NCBI GenBank assembly: GCA_965219015.1
Contig: CBDCNH010000017.1
Coordinates: forward strand, 62,001 to 126,000
Reading direction: 5' to 3'
Length of the DNA stretch: 64,000 bases
From: CBDCNH01 sp965219015
GTDB lineage: Bacteria; Pseudomonadota; Alphaproteobacteria; Rhodobacterales; Rhodobacteraceae
Of the stretch, positions 54,324 to 61,926 are shown one piece after another. Numbering within the stretch: position 1 is the first letter of the stretch; the number at the start of each line of letters is the position of its first letter. The notes beneath the pieces are model-generated. The model saw nothing but the letters and a program-made list of their open reading frames with translations, was not told the DNA's origin and did no database searches. The position numbers and the translations under genes are program-made.

Positions 54324-54434
54324 CCGCGCGCCGCCGCGAACACGCGTGCATGACCGCGCGCAGCTGGTCACACGCGCGCATGACCGCGCGACCGCGAACG
54401 CGCGCCGCCGCGAACGCGCGCGCATGGCCGCGCG
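54318..54434. repeat. Tandem copies of GCATGACCGCGCG with a 30-base period
   Basis: Exact copies of GCATGACCGCGCG lie at 54318, 54348 and 54378, spaced exactly 30 bases. A fourth with one change (GCATGGCCGCGCG) lies at 54422. The first copy contains the TGA stop of the DUF442 gene, so the array looks like repeated duplication of that gene's 3' end. It fills the whole gap to marC. Each copy presents an ATG in the same context. Confidence 0.75.
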
Positions 54435-54440
54435 GCGCCG

Positions 54441-55088
54441 GTGATCGAGGCCGCCGTCACCGCGTTCGTGACGCTCTTCGTCATCATCGACCCCATCGCG
54501 GTCGCGCCGCTCTTCGTCGCGCTCACGCGCGACATGGACGCGGGCCAGCGCCGGGCCGCGGCGATCCGCGCGTGCCTCGTCGCGGCGGGCGTGCTGACCG
54601 CGTTCGGGCTCGCGGGGCAGGCGCTCCTTGACGCCATCGGCATCTCGCTGCCGGCCTTCCGCGTCTCGGGCGGCATCCTCCTCTTCCTCATCGCCGTCGA
54701 GATGCTCTTCGAGCGCCGCACCCCGCGCCGCACGCGCTCGGCCACCGCCGATCCTCACGCCGCAAAGGATGCGGCCGACGATGCGGCCGACGACCCCTCG
54801 ATCTTCCCCATCGCGGTGCCGCTCATCGCGGGGCCGGGTGCGATGGCGACGATGGTGCTCCTCGCGGCGCAGGATGCGCGCTGGGGCTGGCTGGTGGCGA
54901 TCCATGCGATGATGGCGCTGGTCGTGGCCTTCACCGGCCTCCTCCTCGTCGCGGGCACCCGCATCGCGCAGCTCCTCGGCCCCAACGGCATCAACGTGGC
55001 GACCCGCCTCTTCGGCATCCTCCTCGCGGCACTCGCCGTGCAGATCGTGCTCGACGGGCTCGGGGTCTACGGGCTCCGGGCGCGGTGA
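54441..55088 (+). CDS. MarC-family integral membrane protein
   Basis: The protein has 215 residues with a GTG start and about six membrane helices. The family patterns are VTLFVIIDPIAVAPLFVALTRDM, GISLPAFRVSGGILLFLIAVEML, FPIAVPLIAGPGAMATMVLL and GPNGINVATRLFGILLAALAVQIVLDGL. MarC proteins were once linked to multiple antibiotic resistance, but their real role is unknown. The cytoplasmic loop around residues 90-115 is unusually Asp/Ala-rich (AAKDAADDAADD). Confidence 0.88.
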   Translation: MIEAAVTAFVTLFVIIDPIAVAPLFVALTRDMDAGQRRAAAIRACLVAAGVLTAFGLAGQALLDAIGISLPAFRVSGGILLFLIAVEMLFERRTPRRTRSATADPHAAKDAADDAADDPSIFPIAVPLIAGPGAMATMVLLAAQDARWGWLVAIHAMMALVVAFTGLLLVAGTRIAQLLGPNGINVATRLFGILLAALAVQIVLDGLGVYGLRAR

Positions 55089-55148
55089 CGTTCACCCTGA
55101 TTGGCGGATGGCGCTGACAAGCACCCCGCGCGCGCCTATATTCCGTGC

Positions 55149-55730
55149 ATGGAAAGCACCGACCTCACGCGCGTCGTCTATCTGGTGCTGCTGGGCACCG
55201 TGCTCGTCGCGTACATGCTCGTGGCCAACCGCAACCGGCTCGGGACGCTGCTGCGGACGGCGATGCTCTGGGGCATCATCTTCGTGGGCGCGGTGGCGGC
55301 GGTCGGGCTCTGGACCGACATCCGCGACGACACCGTGCGCCGCGAGGCGAGCTTCTCGCCGGATGGCCGCATCGAGGTGCGGCGCGCGCCCGACGGGCAT
55401 TTCTACCTCGACCTCGGGATCGACGGCGCGACGGTGAGCTTCGTCGTCGACACCGGCGCGGGCGACATGGTGCTGAGCCAGGCCGACGCGAAGGCCGCCG
55501 GCCTCGACCCCGGCGCGCTGCGCTACACCGGCCTCGCGCGCACCGCCAACGGAACCGTCCGCACCGCGCGCGTGCGGCTCGACGAGGTGCGGCTCGGCGA
55601 CCATGTGGACACCCGCGTGCCCGCCTTCGTCAACGAGGGCGAGCTCGACACCTCGCTCCTCGGCATGGGCTATCTCCGCCGCTTCGCGCGCATCGAGATC
55701 GCGGGCGACCGGCTGATCCTGACGCGCTGA
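55149..55730 (+). CDS. Membrane-anchored retropepsin-like aspartic protease (TIGR02281 type)
   Basis: The protein has 193 residues. Two N-terminal hydrophobic segments (VYLVLLGTVLVAYML; WGIIFVGAVAAVGLW) anchor it. The C-terminal domain has a single aspartic protease motif VSFVVDTGAGDMVLS and the family strand LDTSLLGMGYLRRFARIEI. Such proteins act as clan AA dimeric proteases facing the periplasm. Substrates are unknown. Confidence 0.88.
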   Translation: MESTDLTRVVYLVLLGTVLVAYMLVANRNRLGTLLRTAMLWGIIFVGAVAAVGLWTDIRDDTVRREASFSPDGRIEVRRAPDGHFYLDLGIDGATVSFVVDTGAGDMVLSQADAKAAGLDPGALRYTGLARTANGTVRTARVRLDEVRLGDHVDTRVPAFVNEGELDTSLLGMGYLRRFARIEIAGDRLILTR

Positions 55731-55804
55731 CTGCGACACCCTGCCGCCCGAACCGGCGGCCTGGACACGGGTTGGACCGGAGCACGCCAACCTGGAGACA
55801 GCCC

Positions 55805-56812
55805 ATGTCCGATGACCTCCCCCTCTCGCGCCGCCACGTCCTCGGCGGCGCCGCCGCGATGACCGCCGCGGCCGCCGCAAGCGCCGCCTCGGGACAGACC
55901 ACCGCCGCGGCCGCGACGAAGGCGACCGCGGCCCCGCTCGAGGATCCGACGACGAAGTACCCCGCGCCGCCCTTCAAGGCGCAGAGCCAGCCCTTCCCCG
56001 GCCTCGCCTCGAAGATGGAGCCGCGCCCCGACCACGGCGAGGAGAGCTACACGGGCTCGGGCCGGCTCGTGGGGCGGCGCGCGCTCATCACCGGCGGCGA
56101 CAGCGGCATGGGCCGCGCCGCCGCCATCGCCTTCGCGCGCGAGGGCGCCGACGTGGCGATCAGCTATCTGCCCGCCGAGGAGCCGGACGCCGAGGAGGTC
56201 ATCGCGCTCATCAAGAAGGCGGGCGGCAAGGCGCTGGCGCTGCCGGGCGACATCCGCGACGAGGCGCAGTGCACCGGGATGGTGGAGCAGGCCGCGGCGG
56301 CGTTCGGCGGGCTCGACATCCTCGTCAACAACGCCTCGCGCCAGCAGACCCAGCCGCGTCTCGAGGACATCACCACCGAGGCGTTCGACGCCACCATGAA
56401 GACCAACATCTACGCGACCTTCTGGATCACGAAGGCCGCGCTGAAGCATCTGGTGCCGGGCTCGGTCATCATCCAGACCACCTCCGAGCAGGCCAACGAC
56501 CCGTCGGAGGATCTGGTGGACTACGCGATGACCAAGGCCGCGTTCACCAACTTCACGCGCTCGATGGCCAAGCAGCTCGCGGCGCGCGGCATCCGCGTGA
56601 ACGGCGTGGCGCCGGGGCCGATCTGGACGCCGCTGCAGGTTTCGGGAGGCGCCACGCAGGAGAAGCTGGTGGGGTTCGGCGGCAAGACCCCGATGGGCCG
56701 ACCCGGCCAACCCGCCGAGCTCGGCTCGATCTACGTGCAGCTCGCCGCCGCCGACGCGAGCTACGCCACTGGCCAAGTCTACGGCGCGATGGGCGGCAAC
56801 GGCACGCCCTGA
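55805..56812 (+). CDS. Short-chain dehydrogenase/reductase with Tat-type signal (YghA-like)
   Basis: The 335 residues begin MSDDLPLSRRHVLGGAAAMT, an S-R-R-x-x-L-type twin-arginine signal. A linker and an SDR core follow: GRRALITGGDSGMGRAAAIAF, DILVNNASRQ and the active-site YAMTKAA. The conserved N-terminal region YPAPPFKAQSQPFPG and PDHGEESY marks the YghA/GsdH-like subgroup. An exported SDR is unusual because NAD(P) is cytoplasmic. In this subgroup the leader is often seen and its purpose is unclear. The stop codon lies inside a hairpin. Confidence 0.88.
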   Translation: MSDDLPLSRRHVLGGAAAMTAAAAASAASGQTTAAAATKATAAPLEDPTTKYPAPPFKAQSQPFPGLASKMEPRPDHGEESYTGSGRLVGRRALITGGDSGMGRAAAIAFAREGADVAISYLPAEEPDAEEVIALIKKAGGKALALPGDIRDEAQCTGMVEQAAAAFGGLDILVNNASRQQTQPRLEDITTEAFDATMKTNIYATFWITKAALKHLVPGSVIIQTTSEQANDPSEDLVDYAMTKAAFTNFTRSMAKQLAARGIRVNGVAPGPIWTPLQVSGGATQEKLVGFGGKTPMGRPGQPAELGSIYVQLAAADASYATGQVYGAMGGNGTP

Positions 56813-56827
56813 CGCGCGGTCAGGGCG
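56805..56827 (+). terminator. Hairpin overlapping the SDR stop codon
   Basis: CGCCCTGAC (56805-56813) and GTCAGGGCG (56819-56827) are perfectly complementary 9-base arms around a 5-base loop. The TGA of the SDR gene lies within the left arm. No T-run follows, so it could act as an RNA 3'-end stabiliser or a weak terminator. It also covers the stop of the decayed minus-strand frame at 56820. Confidence 0.5.
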
Positions 56828-57193
56828 CGGCGGTGGTCGCGCTCGCCATGAGGTGCATCGTCCCCGCGGGGGTGATCTCGGCCGTGCCGCCCAGGCAGGC
56901 GACGTGGGCGGCCTCGTCGAGCGTGCCGCCCGCGCCGAGGTACGTGGTGACCATCGTAGCGCGCGCCGCGTCTTGGCGGTGCGGTGCAAGCACACCGCAG
57001 CGGCCTTCGTCGAGGCGGTGACGAACGCGCCCGGAGCGTCGAAGGCGCCTTCGCTAAAAGCCGTGCTCACGCCCGCGAGCTCGGGGGTCGCGGCGAGCGT
57101 CAGCCCGGCCGCGTCCACCCGCTCGATAAGCGCGTCCGCTGCCCGCGCCGCGGCCGGTCGCGGGCGCGGCGGCGAGCCCGAGGTCGGTCGCAT
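56820..57193 (-). pseudogene. Unrecognised frameshifted reading frame
   Basis: A minus-strand frame from ATG 57193 (MRPTSGSPPRPRPAAARAAD) reads sensibly through AATPELAGVSTAFSEGAFDA and GAFVTASTKAAAVCLHRTAK. It then needs a frame change near 56957-56972 to continue as MVTTYLGAGGTLDEAAHVAC and LGGTAEITPAGTMHLMASAT before a TGA at 56822-56820. Amino-acid composition on both sides looks like real protein, unlike the shadow frames nearby. I cannot name the family. It is probably a truncated remnant, next to another broken gene. Confidence 0.45.
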
Positions 57194-57261
57194 CGCGTGG
57201 CCCGGATGGCAGTGACGGGAACGACCGGTTCGGATCGTCTTGCGGCCGGGCAGCGGCCCGC

Positions 57262-57661
57262 GTGGTGCTCGGGCCCGACGCGATGAAGGCGGTGTTCCGG
57301 CGGCGGGGCCACGCGGGCACCGGCATCGACGATCTCGTCGCCGCGAGCGGCGCCTCGCGGACGACGCTCCACCGGCTCTTCGGCGACAAGCGCGCGATGC
57401 TGGCCGCGACCCTCGCGGATGCCGCGATGCGGATACGCACGGCGCCGGTCTTCCTCGCCGCCTCCGCCGACCGGCTCGCGGATGCCGCGGCACCCGACGG
57501 CTGCCTGCGCTGCACCGCGACGCCGGAGCGCGCCGGGCGCGGCGGGGGCGCTGGCAGCGGTCCTCGTCGCGGTGGTCAACGGCATGGTCATGCCGGCGCG
57601 CGGCGGCGCGGACCGCGCGGTGCCTGGCGGCGTGATCGCCGCGGCGCTGGCGCGGACCTAG
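57262..57661 (+). pseudogene. TetR-family regulator remnant
   Basis: The frame begins VVLGPDAMKAVFRRRGHAGT and continues GIDDLVAASGASRTTLHRLFGDKRAML, a clear TetR helix-turn-helix. After residue about 80 the frame degenerates. A plausible C-terminal helix, ALAAVLVAVVNGMVMPARGG, appears in another frame and stops at 57661. The total is about 130 residues, where TetR proteins have about 190, so both a deletion and a frameshift are needed. Together with the neighbouring broken frame this marks a decaying regulator-target pair. Confidence 0.65.
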
Positions 57662-58110
57662 CCCGCCTCCGCCGTCATCGCCCAGCGGCCCGAGGCCTCG
57701 GACCAGTACTGCGCGCCGACGCCCGCCGCGGCGAGCGCGCGCCACTGCCCGCGTGCGGCCTCGACGGCGGCGGGGTCGGTGCCGTCGAACACCACGCAGG
57801 CGCGGTCGAGCGCCGCGGCCTCGGCAGGGTCGAGCGCCGCGCCGTCCACCGCGAGGACGCAGGTCGCGCCGTTGGCCGCGTCCCCGGTCGTCAGCAGCAC
57901 CGGCTGGTCGGCTGCGTGCGGTGCCTCGGCAAGGCCGTGCGGCAGCCAGGCGGGCCCCGGCCCCCAGAGTGCCGCGTCGAGGGCGCGGAGGCGCTCGGCG
58001 TCCGTCCCGCGCACCGCGACACGCCAGCCGCGCTCAAGCGCGCGCTCGGCCACGCGCGTCACGATCGCCGCGGCGGGCGACCGCGTGAGGTGGTAGAAGA
58101 GGACCGGCAT
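57658..58110 (-). CDS. holC: DNA polymerase III subunit chi
   Basis: The 150 residues begin MPVLFYHLTRSPAAAIVTRV, the usual chi start, then RGWRVAVRGTDAERLRALDAALW, FLPHG-like WLPHG, ADQPVLLTTGDAANGATCVLAVDGA and FDGTDPAAVEAARGQWRAL. Chi links the clamp loader to SSB. It overlaps the pepA stop (TGATG), the common alphaproteobacterial pepA-holC pair. Confidence 0.92.
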   Translation of the reverse strand: MPVLFYHLTRSPAAAIVTRVAERALERGWRVAVRGTDAERLRALDAALWGPGPAWLPHGLAEAPHAADQPVLLTTGDAANGATCVLAVDGAALDPAEAAALDRACVVFDGTDPAAVEAARGQWRALAAAGVGAQYWSEASGRWAMTAEAG

Positions 58111-59576
58111 CAGCCCTGTTCGTAGCGGTCCCGCACCAGGCGGTCGAGCGCCAGCACGCCCCAGCCGGTCGCGCCCTTCGGCGCCAGCGCGGTGTCGGCC
58201 TTCACATGCGCCACGCCGGCGATATCGAGATGGATCCAGGGCGTCCCGTCCTTGACGAAGCGGTGGATGAACTCCGCCGCGGTCACCGAGCCGCCGTCGC
58301 GCCCGCCGATGTTCTTGATATCCGCGACCTGGCTCTTGAGCATCTTCGCGTAGGCGTCGCCGAGGGGCATCCGCCAGGCCCCCTCGCCCTCCGCCGCCGC
58401 GGCCGCGAGGAACGCGCCCGCGAAGCCGTCGTCGTTCGAGAACACGCCCGCGTTCTCGTGCCCGAGCGCCACGATGATCGCCCCCGTCAGCGTCGCGAGA
58501 TCGACGACGCCCGCGGGCTTGAAGCGCTCCTGCGCGTACCAGATCACGTCCGCGAGCACGAGCCGGCCCTCGGCGTCGGTGTTGATGACCTCGATGGTGT
58601 CGCCCTTCATCGAGCGCACCACGTCGCCCGGCCGCTGCGCCTTGCCGTCGGGCATGTTCTCGACGAGGCCGACCAGCCCCACGACGTTGGCGGGCGCCTT
58701 CCTGAGCGCCAGCGCGCGCATCACGCCCGCGACGGTGCCGGCACCTCCCATGTCCATCGTCATGTCCTCCATCCCGCCCGCGGGCTTGATCGAGATGCCG
58801 CCGGTGTCGAACACCACGCCCTTGCCGACGATGGCGAGCGGTGCTGCGTCGCCGCCGCCGCGCCACTCCATCACCACGACCTTCGACGGGCTCTCGGAGC
58901 CCTGCCCCACGCCGAGGAGCGCGCCCATGCCGAGCTCGGCGAGCCGGTCCTCGTCGATGACCTCGACCGCGAGCCCGAGGTCGCCGAGCGCCGCGAGCCG
59001 GTCGGCGAAGGCGGTGGTGGTGAGCACGTTGGCGGGCTCGGAGACGAGGTCGCGGGTGAAGAAGATGCCCTCCGCCAGCGCGCGCAGGGGCGCGAAGGCC
59101 GCCTCGGCCGCCGCGGCGTCCGCGACGCGCAGGGTCACGGCGCCCTGCGGCGTCTTCTCGCCGGTCTTGTGGTCGGCGAAGTCGTAGGCCCGTGCCACGA
59201 TCCCGAACGCGAGCTCGGCCGCGAGCGGATAGCCGCCCGCGAGCACCAGCGCGCCATGCTCGCCCATCGCGCGCCCGACCGCGGTGCCGGCCTTCCGCGC
59301 CTCTGCCTTGGGGCTCTTCTTGCCGAGCCGGACGAGATGCACCGCCTCGGCGGCGAGCCCGCCGGGCCAGGCGAGCTCCAGCGCCTCGCCGGGCTTCAGC
59401 TTGCCGAACGCCGCCGATCCCGCCGCCCGCTCGAGCGCGCCCTTCATCGCCCGGTTCAGCGGCCGTGCCGCCGCGTCGAGCCGGCCCGGCTCCGCCAGTG
59501 CCGCGATGCGGCCGGGAAACGCCGCGAGGCCGTCGGCGGACGCGGGCTCGAAGGTGACGGTGGCGGGTGTCGTCAT
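58110..59576 (-). CDS. pepA: Leucyl aminopeptidase
   Basis: This is an M17 zinc aminopeptidase of 488 residues. The C-terminal catalytic domain (about 170-488) contains VGKGVVFDTGGISIKPAGGMEDM (metal and catalytic lysines), the family signature NTDAEGRLVLAD, and SVTAAEFIHRFVKDGTPWIHLDIAG. The N-terminal domain is the macro-like cap. It functions in peptide turnover in the cytoplasm. It is divergent from lptF across a 149-base gap and coupled to holC. Confidence 0.95.
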   Translation of the reverse strand: MTTPATVTFEPASADGLAAFPGRIAALAEPGRLDAAARPLNRAMKGALERAAGSAAFGKLKPGEALELAWPGGLAAEAVHLVRLGKKSPKAEARKAGTAVGRAMGEHGALVLAGGYPLAAELAFGIVARAYDFADHKTGEKTPQGAVTLRVADAAAAEAAFAPLRALAEGIFFTRDLVSEPANVLTTTAFADRLAALGDLGLAVEVIDEDRLAELGMGALLGVGQGSESPSKVVVMEWRGGGDAAPLAIVGKGVVFDTGGISIKPAGGMEDMTMDMGGAGTVAGVMRALALRKAPANVVGLVGLVENMPDGKAQRPGDVVRSMKGDTIEVINTDAEGRLVLADVIWYAQERFKPAGVVDLATLTGAIIVALGHENAGVFSNDDGFAGAFLAAAAAEGEGAWRMPLGDAYAKMLKSQVADIKNIGGRDGGSVTAAEFIHRFVKDGTPWIHLDIAGVAHVKADTALAPKGATGWGVLALDRLVRDRYEQG

Positions 59577-59725
59577 GGGTCTCTCCGGGAAGCATGAGGG
59601 TCATGCCTCCCTAGCCCCCGGCCCGCGGCGATGCCAGCCCTTCGCAAGGCGCCCGCCCGCAGGCCCTTTGCCGAAGCGCGGTTCTCCGGTACGGTCCGGC
59701 GCCAGACCGGGAGCGGGCGCCGCGC

Positions 59726-60838
59726 GTGACGAAGTTCGACCGATACCTGACCTCGCAGCTCCTGCGGACGTTCGGCTTCTTCGCGCTCGTGCTGGTCGGC
59801 GTCTACTGGATCAACCGCGCGGTCTCGCTATTCGATCGCCTGATCGGCGACGGGCAGTCGGCGCTGGTGTTCCTCGAGTTCACCGCGCTGACGCTGCCCT
59901 CGGTGATCCGGCTCGTCCTGCCCGTGGCGGCCTTCGCGGCGGCGGTCGCCGTCGCCAACCGGCTCGCGTCCGAGAGCGAGCTCGTGGTGATGCGCGCGAC
60001 CGGGTTCTCGAACTTCCGTCTCGCGCGGCCGGTGCTCGTGTTCGGGCTCATCGTGGCGCTCCTCATGTCGGTGCTGATGCACTTCCTCGTGCCCCGGAGT
60101 CGGGTGCAGCTCGCCGGGCGGACCGCCGACATCGCCGAAAACGTGAGCGCGCGGATCCTCGCCGAGGGCACCTTCCAGCATCCCGCCGACGGCATCACCG
60201 TCTACGTCCGCGCCATCGACGGCGCGGGCACGCTCGGCGACATCTTCCTCTTCGACGGGCGCTCGGCCACCACGACCACGACCTACACGGCGAAGTCAGC
60301 GGTCGTGGTGCAGGACGACGCGGGCCCGAAGCTCGTGATGTTCGACGGCCTGGCGGAGACCCTGCGGCAGCCCGGGAACCGCCTCTTCACCACGAGCTTC
60401 CGCGACTTCACCTACGACATCGGCGCGCTCGGCGGCGCCGACCCGACGCGGCGCGGGCTCGACGAGCTCTCAACGCCCGCGCTCCTTCGCGCCGATCCCG
60501 CGACGCAGGGCGAGACGCACGCGAGCCGCGCGCAGATGCTCTTCGAGGCGCACAACCGCATCGCGCAGCCGTTCCTCGCGCCCGTAGCGGCGCTCGTGGG
60601 CTTCGCGTCGCTGCTCCTCGGGCGCTACAGCCGGTTCGGGCTGTGGCGGCAGATCCTGCTCGCGGTCGTGCTCCTGATCGCGGTGCAGCTCCTGTCGAAC
60701 TCGGTCGAGGCGCTCGGCACCCGGACCGACGAGAGCTGGCCCTTCGCCTATCTGCCCGTCGCCGTGGGCGGGCTCTTGGCGGCCGTTCTGCTCCGCGCAG
60801 GGCAACGCGGCACACGATCGCGGGCGCTCCCGGCGTGA
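59726..60838 (+). CDS. lptF: LPS export ABC transporter permease LptF
   Basis: The protein has 370 residues with a GTG start at 59726 giving MTKFDRYLTSQLLRTFGFFA. It has six membrane helices: three N-terminal (with NRLASESELVVMRATGFSNFRL, the coupling-helix region) and three C-terminal (RIAQPFLAPVAALVGFASLLL). A periplasmic beta-jellyroll lies between (about 120-270). With LptG and the ATPase LptB it extracts lipopolysaccharide from the inner membrane. It is divergent from pepA, as in many Rhodobacteraceae, and overlaps lptG by GTGA. Confidence 0.94.
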   Translation: MTKFDRYLTSQLLRTFGFFALVLVGVYWINRAVSLFDRLIGDGQSALVFLEFTALTLPSVIRLVLPVAAFAAAVAVANRLASESELVVMRATGFSNFRLARPVLVFGLIVALLMSVLMHFLVPRSRVQLAGRTADIAENVSARILAEGTFQHPADGITVYVRAIDGAGTLGDIFLFDGRSATTTTTYTAKSAVVVQDDAGPKLVMFDGLAETLRQPGNRLFTTSFRDFTYDIGALGGADPTRRGLDELSTPALLRADPATQGETHASRAQMLFEAHNRIAQPFLAPVAALVGFASLLLGRYSRFGLWRQILLAVVLLIAVQLLSNSVEALGTRTDESWPFAYLPVAVGGLLAAVLLRAGQRGTRSRALPA

Positions 60839-61926
60839 CGCTGCACCTCTACTTCGCGCGGCGCTTCCTCGTGGCCTTCGTGCTGATCCTCGCGGCGTTC
60901 GCGGCGATCCTGATGCTCCTCGACATGGTGGAGCTCGTGCGCCGCTACGCCGGGATGGACCTCGGGCGGACCGCGTGGCTCGCGGCGCTCGACGTGCCGC
61001 AGGGGCTCTACCGCATCCTGCCGCTGGTGATGATCCTCGCCGCCATCGCGCTCTTTCTCACCCTCGCGCGCACGTCCGAGCTCGTCGTGGCGCGCGCCGC
61101 CGGCCGTTCGGCGCTGCGGAGCCTCGCCGGACCGGTCGCGGCCTCGCTCCTCGTCGGCCTCATCGCGATCGGCGTGCTCAATCCCATCGTCGCCGGCACG
61201 ATCAAGGCGCGCGACACCGCCGAGCGGCAGCTCGCCCTCGGCACCACCAACGTGATGTCCGTGAGCCGCGAAGGCGTCTGGCTGCGCCAGGGCGGGGCGC
61301 AGGGGCAGACGGTGATCCATGCCGCGCGCGCCAACCTCGACGGCACCCGTCTCGACGACGTGAGCTTCACCACCTTCGCGCCCGGCGGCGGCCCGACGCG
61401 CCGCATCGACGCCGCCCAGGCGGTGCTCGTGACCGGCGCCTGGGAGCTCACGGCCGCGAAGATCTGGAGCTTCGCCCCCGGCACCAACCCGGAGCGCGAG
61501 GCGCGGACCGCCGCCGCCTACGTGCTCGCCTCCGACCTTACCGCCGCGCAGATCCGCGACAGCTTCGGCCCGCCCGAAGCGATCCCGCTCTGGGATCTGC
61601 CCGCCTTCATCGCCGACCTCGACCGCGCCGGCTTCTCTGCGATCAAGCACCGGGTCTGGTTCCAGACCGAGCTCGCGCTGCCGCTCCTCCTCGCCGCGAT
61701 GGTGCTCGTCGGCGCGGGCTTCACCATGCGGCAGGTCCGTTCGGGACGGACCGGCACGATGGTGCTCCTCGCCCTCCTTGCGGGCTTCGGCATCTTCTTC
61801 CTGCGGAACTTCGCGCAGGTGCTGGGCGAGACCGGGCAGCTTCCGGTGATCCTCGCCGCCTGGGCCGCGCCCGCCGCCGCGGTCCTCTTCGCGCTCGGGC
61901 TCCTCCTCAACCTCGAGGACGGCTGA
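60835..61926 (+). CDS. lptG: LPS export ABC transporter permease LptG
   Basis: This is the partner permease of LptF, 363 residues from GTG 60835 (MTLHLYFARRFLVAFVLILA). The family pattern TLARTSELVVARAAGRSALRSL forms the coupling helix, the jellyroll spans about 110-270, and the C-terminal helices include KHRVWFQTELALPLLLAAMVLVGAGF and GFGIFFLRNFAQVLGETGQLP. It overlaps both lptF and lptD, so the three export genes are translationally coupled. Confidence 0.94.
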   Translation: MTLHLYFARRFLVAFVLILAAFAAILMLLDMVELVRRYAGMDLGRTAWLAALDVPQGLYRILPLVMILAAIALFLTLARTSELVVARAAGRSALRSLAGPVAASLLVGLIAIGVLNPIVAGTIKARDTAERQLALGTTNVMSVSREGVWLRQGGAQGQTVIHAARANLDGTRLDDVSFTTFAPGGGPTRRIDAAQAVLVTGAWELTAAKIWSFAPGTNPEREARTAAAYVLASDLTAAQIRDSFGPPEAIPLWDLPAFIADLDRAGFSAIKHRVWFQTELALPLLLAAMVLVGAGFTMRQVRSGRTGTMVLLALLAGFGIFFLRNFAQVLGETGQLPVILAAWAAPAAAVLFALGLLLNLEDG

